In this document: in pieces, positions 6,352 through 6,533 of the stretch
Numbering within the stretch: position 1 is the first letter of the stretch
Layout of the letters: the number at the start of each line of letters is the position of its first letter
Assembly (NCBI GenBank): GCA_023445955.1
Contig: JAEXJH010000240.1
Coordinates: 1 to 6,533, forward strand
Direction: 5' to 3'
Origin: Pseudomonadota bacterium
Lineage (GTDB): Bacteria; Pseudomonadota; Alphaproteobacteria; Caulobacterales; Caulobacteraceae
DNA: 6,533 nucleotides
Notes under the pieces: generated by a model
The model's database searches: none
Told to the model about the DNA's origin: nothing
What the model saw: only the letters and a program-made list of their open reading frames with translations
Translations under genes and position numbers: made by a program

Positions 6352-6533
6352 ATGCGTCCTGTCGCTCCCGCCGATCTGGCCAGCTTCCTGGCCATCGCCC
6401 GCCACAAGAGCTTCCGCCGCGCCGCCGACGAGCTGGGTTGCACGCCGTCGGCTTTGAGCCACGCCCTGCGCGGCATCGAGGAGCGGCTGGACCTGCGCCT
6501 GGTCAACCGCACCACCCGCAGCGTGGCCCTGAC
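6352..6533 (+). CDS. LysR-type transcriptional regulator, N-terminal part (3' partial)
   Basis: The first 60 residues of a LysR-family regulator; the window ends inside the gene. The visible part is the winged helix-turn-helix domain: LASFLAIARHKSFRRAADEL at 9-28, the recognition segment TPSALSHALRGIEERL at 31-46 and the family block LRLVNRTTRSVALT at 48-61. The effector-binding domain is off the end. The ATG at 6352 is chosen because it places the domain at the usual distance from the N-terminus. No clear Shine-Dalgarno precedes it, so the transcript may be leaderless or weakly translated. Divergent orientation to the SDR gene and two dyads in between suggest it regulates the SDR gene and itself (inference from the usual LysR arrangement). 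Confidence 0.93.
   Translation, partial: MRPVAPADLASFLAIARHKSFRRAADELGCTPSALSHALRGIEERLDLRLVNRTTRSVAL

Noticed and set aside
1..6533. CRISPR arrays, tRNA/rRNA genes, insertion sequences, attachment sites
   Set aside because: I found no spaced direct repeats, cloverleaf sequences, transposase motifs or terminal inverted repeats. Almost all of the window is accounted for by ordinary coding genes.

Overview
The window is very GC-rich and densely packed with genes, and third codon positions are strongly G/C. Gene families, codon use and the compact overlapping layout suggest an alphaproteobacterium. A Caulobacter-like organism (Caulobacteraceae) is my best guess, but this rests on general resemblance and not on a marker gene. 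There are no rRNA, tRNA, CRISPR or mobile-element signatures.

Positions 2-5391 (+ strand) look like the downstream part of one operon for a surface polysaccharide. It begins with the 3' part of a large two-domain protein (WbsX/GH99-like domain followed by an RgpF-like rhamnan-synthesis domain), whose true start is probably upstream. Two tandem, divergent GT61/DUF563 glycosyltransferases follow, then a secreted phytase-like/esterase-like protein (PF13449 type). The junctions are a GTGA overlap (1918-1921), a 4-nt gap (3145-3148) and an ATGA overlap (4309-4312), so co-transcription and translational coupling are likely. I infer that the first three proteins build or modify a lipopolysaccharide, capsule or holdfast-type glycan in the cytoplasm. 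The fourth acts in the periplasm and its link to the glycan is only positional.

Positions 5388-6230 (- strand) hold a classical short-chain dehydrogenase/reductase that converges on the operon. The two stop codons share the palindrome TTAA, so there is no intergenic space. Seven bases past the operon's last stop, inside the antisense SDR gene, is a compact hairpin with a cUUCGg tetraloop.

Positions 6352-6533 (+) hold the N-terminal DNA-binding part of a LysR-type regulator, cut by the window end and divergent from the SDR gene. The 121-bp intergenic region contains a perfect 16-bp AT-rich palindrome and a second TGAG/CTCA dyad with the T-N11-A geometry of LysR-family sites. This is the usual arrangement of a LysR regulator controlling itself and the divergent gene.

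I see no clearly new biological system. The most interesting points are the paired dyads between SDR and LysR, the UUCG hairpin embedded in the convergent gene, and the coupling of a secreted phytase-like protein to a WbsX-RgpF/GT61 glycan module.
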